From Stephanodiscus triporus (taxonomy: Eukaryota; Bacillariophyta; Thalassiosirophyceae; Thalassiosirales; Thalassiosiraceae): a DNA stretch of 13,048 bases. Under the pieces are notes generated by a model. That model searched no databases. It saw nothing but the letters and a program-made list of their open reading frames with translations, and was not told the DNA's origin. Shown one piece after another: positions 11,801-13,048 of the stretch (its first letter is position 1; each line of letters begins with the position of its first letter). Made by a program: the position numbers and the translations under genes. The DNA lies in contig JALLAZ010001767.1 in assembly GCA_036939755.1 (NCBI GenBank), positions 1-13,048 of the forward strand, given 5' to 3'.

Positions 11801-12787
11801 GCCGGATGGTCGCGCAGGTGCTGACGGCCGGATTCGAGGGAGTCCACCGCCTTAAACCACACGACTGTTCGTTTTCGTTTTCGTTTTCGTTCCGACCGGG
11901 AGGATGGGGAGGGGCGCGAAATGGCAAAGGGTGCGTTTAGATGGTGGTTGGGGGGGGGGGAATGATTTGAAAGAAATTAAATACGACGAGAAATAAATAA
12001 ATAAATAACACCAGCAATCCCGCGAGGAGGGGTTGGAGGGGGGGGGGGGGGGGGGAGGGGGGTACGCCGGCCCGGGGGGGGTGGGATGAAGCAAAACAAA
12101 ACAATCGAGATCGTGTTATTTTTTTCTTCTCCTTCTTCTTCTTCTTCTTCGCTTTCGTCACGACACCAAACCGAACAACAACAGCAACAACAACAACAAC
12201 AACAACAAAGACAACCATCACTCACCCGTTTGATGCTTGGATAAATTATCAGCGACCTCGCTCCAAAGCTGTAGGATGTCAGCCGGAGGTTGGTTGGCGT
12301 TGTTGACGACCATCATGACGCTCGTCTGCGTCGTCGCCCCCCCCTCCTGACGCTGTACCGATCCCACCACCTCCTGCTGTTGTTGCTGCTGTTGGCGTTG
12401 TCCCTGATCCTGGACTTGTCGCCGCCGCTGCTGCTGCTGCTGCTGCTGTTGGGGCGGAGGCGGCTGCGGCCCGATCATGTGAGGCTGTTGCTGCTTATGT
12501 TGCCGCTGGTGGTTCCCGTTGTTGACGACGACGTTATAATCTCGGCCGCTGTTCGCTTTGTTGTTGGCGTCAGACGGATGACGACGAGGATCGGCCACAG
12601 CGTCGGGAGGATGCCGCGAATGATGCTGATGATGCTGATGATGCTGCTGAGTATGCGACGGCGGCGGTGGGGGGGGCGGGGGGGGAGGAGGGGACGGGGG
12701 CGGGAAAGACGACGGGTCGCTGGTGGTGTTGCTGTTGTTGGCTTCTCCCTGACTTGGGGCGGTCGGGGCGGCGGCGTCGTTGTCCAT
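1083..12787 (-). CDS. Giant ubiquitin-specific protease (peptidase C19), USP9X/fat facets-like, seven exons, 3,567 aa
   Basis: Cysteine protease predicted to cleave ubiquitin from substrate proteins. Exons on the minus strand, 5' to 3', are 12787-12226, 11864-8989, 8682-4828, 4742-2592, 2505-2128, 2042-1453 and 1374-1083. Intron phases are 1,0,0,0,0,2, every border is GT-AG, and the sum is 10,704 nt ending in TGA. Layout by residue: Pro/His/Gln-rich 1-187; repeated domain copy A about 651-810; helical scaffold; ubiquitin-like fold about 1486-1563; catalytic domain about 2163-2665; C-terminal scaffold with an EF-hand-like module about 3089-3148; acidic run about 3398-3416; copy B about 3420-3530. 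The Cys box followed by QQLFMMPALR resembles USP9X, and a K/HWTW segment after the catalytic domain also recalls that family. At 3,567 aa it is longer than human USP9X (about 2,570) and near USP34 (about 3,546). I chose the ATG at 12785-12787 because its CACCATGG context is strong. An in-frame ATG at 12884-12886, below an in-frame TAA at 12902-12904, would add 33 residues. No signal peptide or membrane segment is seen. The family is certain; the exact orthologue is inferred. Confidence 0.9.
1197..1607 (-). other. Repeated accessory domain, copy B (residues about 3420-3530), split by intron 6
   Basis: This copy contains VNGCGVPEINGIF, SKYTK, FSLFRCKLTDNTRRWYIS, HPGTTKDIDFY and LPPRTNW, matching copy A block for block without the low-complexity insert. 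Intron 6 (phase 2) falls between the LFRC block and the WYIS block. The reconstructed junction restores the same order as in copy A, which independently supports the splice sites. The remaining 35 or so residues to the stop are Gly/Asp/Asn-rich and look disordered. Confidence 0.75.
1375..1452 (-). other. Intron 6 (78 bp, phase 2)
   Basis: The donor is AAG/GTGAGC and the acceptor TTTTTAG/GA after a run of nine Ts. The split codon AG/G encodes Arg3471. The junction is supported by the internal match between the two copies of the repeated domain. Confidence 0.92.
2043..2127 (-). other. Intron 5 (85 bp, phase 0)
   Basis: The donor is ATG/GTCAGT, a weaker form, and the acceptor TTGCAG/AT after a T-rich tract. 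The junction joins EGYPLIIM to ILTVLTAIRDEK. The other nearby GT (GTGAAA) does not preserve the frame. Confidence 0.88.
2506..2591 (-). other. Intron 4 (86 bp, phase 0)
   Basis: The donor is CAA/GTAAGG and the acceptor CTCCCAG/GT. Splicing shifts the frame into the reading GFRPDLTRR...NRTCLSKIHDF, which continues in exon 5. The unspliced frame contains no stop within the intron and stays open to 2409. Confidence 0.9.
2592..2771 (-). other. EF-hand-like module (residues about 3089-3148)
   Basis: A helix-loop-helix-looking segment has MTLRDIHHYLQKCG, then a loop reading DEPDGDRLLTLNGF, then LAYYRDAV. The alternating acidic loop residues and the following F-xx-YY resemble a degenerate EF-hand. 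The calcium ligands are not canonical, so it may be structural rather than a calcium sensor. It ends exactly at the exon 4/exon 5 junction. Confidence 0.4.
4743..4827 (-). other. Intron 3 (85 bp, phase 0)
   Basis: The donor is AAA/GTGAGG and the acceptor CTCAG/AC. Removing it joins CKECGLK to TNREEDMMNIDC, giving a continuous USP zinc finger. Read through, the exon 3 frame stops at a TGA just past the acceptor and truncates the enzyme before His2598. Confidence 0.92.
5364..5475 (-). other. Tudor/agenet-like insert in the catalytic domain (residues about 2216-2252)
   Basis: Between the Cys box and the Q box, where many USPs have a short helical stretch, this protein has an insert of more than 100 residues. 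Its first part reads LVGKKISVHWENGNKYDALV and continues into a short strand-like segment with TGMHTINY. The order (VGkkv-vhW, a small turn, Y-a-V-xSY, TGxHxIxY) is the one seen in Tudor/agenet-type beta barrels. The fold is inferred from pattern only. The rest of the insert is a polar QQQQ stretch and a loop containing EGRPGKETGAFEI. Confidence 0.55.
7432..7665 (-). other. Ubiquitin-like domain in the scaffold (residues about 1486-1563)
   Basis: The segment begins RFLLEIHPLQTLASIKSQI and ends MEGSEIIALLSDK. A first strand, a helix beginning TLASIKSQI, a middle strand at MVKLNNLTG and a closing strand at SEIIALL follow the beta-grasp order. The LGIxEGSEI phrase matches the ubiquitin-fold signature in which a Gly precedes the last strand. 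Ubiquitin-like domains upstream of the catalytic domain are known in large USPs, where they can influence activity or partner binding. The assignment is by pattern. Confidence 0.65.
8629..8823. repeat. Direct duplication, 55 bp identical, offset 140 bp
   Basis: The blocks 8629-8683 and 8769-8823 are identical and are followed by matching but diverged (GA)n tracts. The first copy is the start of exon 3 and its acceptor; the second lies inside intron 2 directly after the single N at 8768. The pattern fits two contig ends that overlap but were joined without merging. Confidence 0.85.
8685..8767. repeat. (GA)n microsatellite, first copy
   Basis: A nearly pure GA tract with a few AA interruptions. 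On the coding strand it is the CT-rich pyrimidine tract directly preceding the exon 3 acceptor. Confidence 0.9.
8825..8888. repeat. (GA)n microsatellite, second copy
   Basis: This GA tract follows the duplicated block and has its own substitutions, including ACAG at the start. It ends at a unique sequence leading to the exon 2 donor. Confidence 0.9.
9997..10476 (-). other. Repeated accessory domain, copy A (residues about 651-810)
   Basis: This copy contains VSGAGTSFINGIYEFD, then TLFRCTMRSSQKWWF, then QPGTDKDIDYY, and ends with LPSHSGW and a PPPTIK run. The same order of motifs recurs at the far C-terminus (copy B). Copy A is interrupted between its first and second blocks by about 50 residues of Gly/Ala/Gln-rich low-complexity sequence (residues about 691-743), probably a late expansion in a surface loop. 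I do not know a formal name for the domain and infer a binding role only from its position in a multidomain enzyme. Confidence 0.7.
12038..12055. repeat. 18-G homopolymer in intron 1
   Basis: Eighteen consecutive Gs on plus, with further G runs at 11950-11960 (11) and 12074-12081 (8). They could form quadruplex structures in DNA. The exact lengths may be unreliable in sequencing. Confidence 0.85.
12121..12210. repeat. (TTC)n and (AAC)n trinucleotide tracts in intron 1
   Basis: On plus, TTC repeats lie around 12124-12152 and AAC/AGC repeats around 12177-12208. In the transcript these become a GAA tract and a UUG tract just after the donor. Confidence 0.85.
12226..12787 (-). other. Exon 1: low-complexity N-terminal region
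   Basis: The 187 residues are mostly Pro, His, Gln, Asn and Ser. There is a run of about 11 prolines, a His/Gln stretch (QQHHQHHQHH), and several glutamine runs of up to eight. Only the last 25 or so residues (ILQLWSEVADNL) look folded and lead into exon 2. The DNA is CAG/CAA- and GGC-type repetitive and is likely length-polymorphic. Such a region is expected to be disordered. Confidence 0.85.
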
Positions 12788-12904
12788 GGTGGGTTCCAAG
12801 ACCCTTCCCCGAAAAATAAGATCGGAAGCTTTCTTCTCTCTGACGACACAACATAATAAACACCCGACTCCCGCGGGGGCCCTCATTGAGGTTGAGGGAA
12901 ATTA

Positions 12905-12980
12905 GACACTAGTTACATTATGTTACAAAAAATAGTTACAAAGTAATATTGTGTTACTATGAAGATTACACTGTAACTAT
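12905..12980. promoter_or_regulatory. Cluster of GTTAC/GTAAC motifs upstream of the USP gene
   Basis: GTTAC occurs on the plus strand at 12912-12916, 12922-12926, 12935-12939 and 12953-12957, and inverted (GTAAC) at 12973-12977. A 5-1-5 palindrome, TTACA-C-TGTAA, lies at 12966-12976. The cluster sits 125-190 bp before the chosen start in an AT-rich island within GC-rich DNA. It could be a binding array in the promoter or 5' UTR; no TATA box was recognised. Confidence 0.35.
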
Positions 12981-12999
12981 CTATGAATACCTCGCGTGT

Positions 13000-13048
13000 T
13001 TAGTAATCGTCTTCGCTCTCCTCGCTCTCGACTGCTGGGTAGTGTTGT
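13000..13048 (-). CDS. Possible C-terminal end of an upstream minus-strand gene (partial)
   Basis: Reading in from the right edge, one minus-strand frame gives QHYPAVESEESEDDY followed by TAA at 13000-13002. The acidic tail with a terminal Tyr looks like a real protein C-terminus, but 15 codons are too few for identification. If correct, about 212 bp separate this gene's stop from the USP start, a typical compact spacing. Other frames here are also open or nearly so. Confidence 0.3.
   Translation of the reverse strand, partial: QHYPAVESEESEDDY

Larger units (their letters stand above)
11865..12225 (-). other. Intron 1 (361 bp, phase 1)
   Basis: The donor is G/GTGAGT and the acceptor ACAG/TC. 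In transcript order it holds (GTT)n, a (GAA)n tract, long C runs (opposite an 18-G run at 12038-12055 on the plus strand), (ATTT)n, another C run, and (CGAAAA)n just before the acceptor. The last element is purine-rich, so the acceptor lacks a nearby pyrimidine tract. A possible branch sequence CTAAAC lies at 11935-11940. No AG occurs between 12125 and the acceptor. Confidence 0.8.

Noticed and set aside
11937..12225. Small Pro- and Val-rich open frames in intron 1
   Set aside because: They are translations of homopolymer and trinucleotide repeats. The flanking exons join in phase when the segment is removed.
12788..12886. N-terminal extension of 33 residues from the ATG at 12884-12886
   Set aside because: It is in frame and possible, but its context is weaker than CACCATGG at 12785-12787 and the extra sequence looks like untranslated leader. 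It is kept as an alternative, not the main call.

Overview
The window is nuclear DNA of a eukaryote, most likely a microalgal stramenopile such as a centric diatom. The grounds are spliced genes with short GT-AG introns (four of 78-86 bp), small intergenic spaces, many micro- and minisatellites, and a domain architecture I associate with stramenopile proteins. The species cannot be fixed from the sequence. No prokaryotic operon, CRISPR array, transposon, rRNA or tRNA was seen.

One gene on the minus strand fills about 90% of the window. I joined seven exons by hand: complement(join(1083..1374, 1453..2042, 2128..2505, 2592..4742, 4828..8682, 8989..11864, 12226..12787)). All six introns are GT-AG, every phase agrees, and the CDS is 10,704 nt, or 3,567 residues plus TGA. 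The product is a giant ubiquitin-specific protease (peptidase C19) of the USP9X/fat facets type. In order it has a Pro/His/Gln-rich N-terminus, copy A of a V-x-G-x-G...ING...LFRC...PGTxKDID domain, a long helical scaffold, a ubiquitin-like domain, a USP catalytic domain with Cys2175, His2598 and Asp2616 plus a Tudor-like insert, a helical C-terminal scaffold with an EF-hand-like module, an acidic stretch, and copy B of the repeated domain at the extreme C-terminus.

From left to right: (GGAGCC)n repeats containing a perfect hairpin (1-190); about 860 bp with no convincing gene (190-1050); a poly(A) signal (1052-1057); exons 7 to 3 (1083-8682); intron 2, with a (GA)n microsatellite, a duplicated block and a single N that together look like an assembly seam (8683-8988); exon 2 (8989-11864); intron 1, built from simple repeats and containing a 259-nt AG-free zone (11865-12225); exon 1 (12226-12787); a short upstream region with a cluster of GTTAC/GTAAC motifs (12905-12980); and possibly the last codons of another minus-strand gene at the right edge (13000-13048).

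GC content rises clearly towards the 5' end of the gene (exons 1-2) relative to exons 3-7. Because this is a single gene, cooperation between genes cannot be discussed. The protein is expected to remove ubiquitin from substrates, using its scaffold and accessory domains to choose them.
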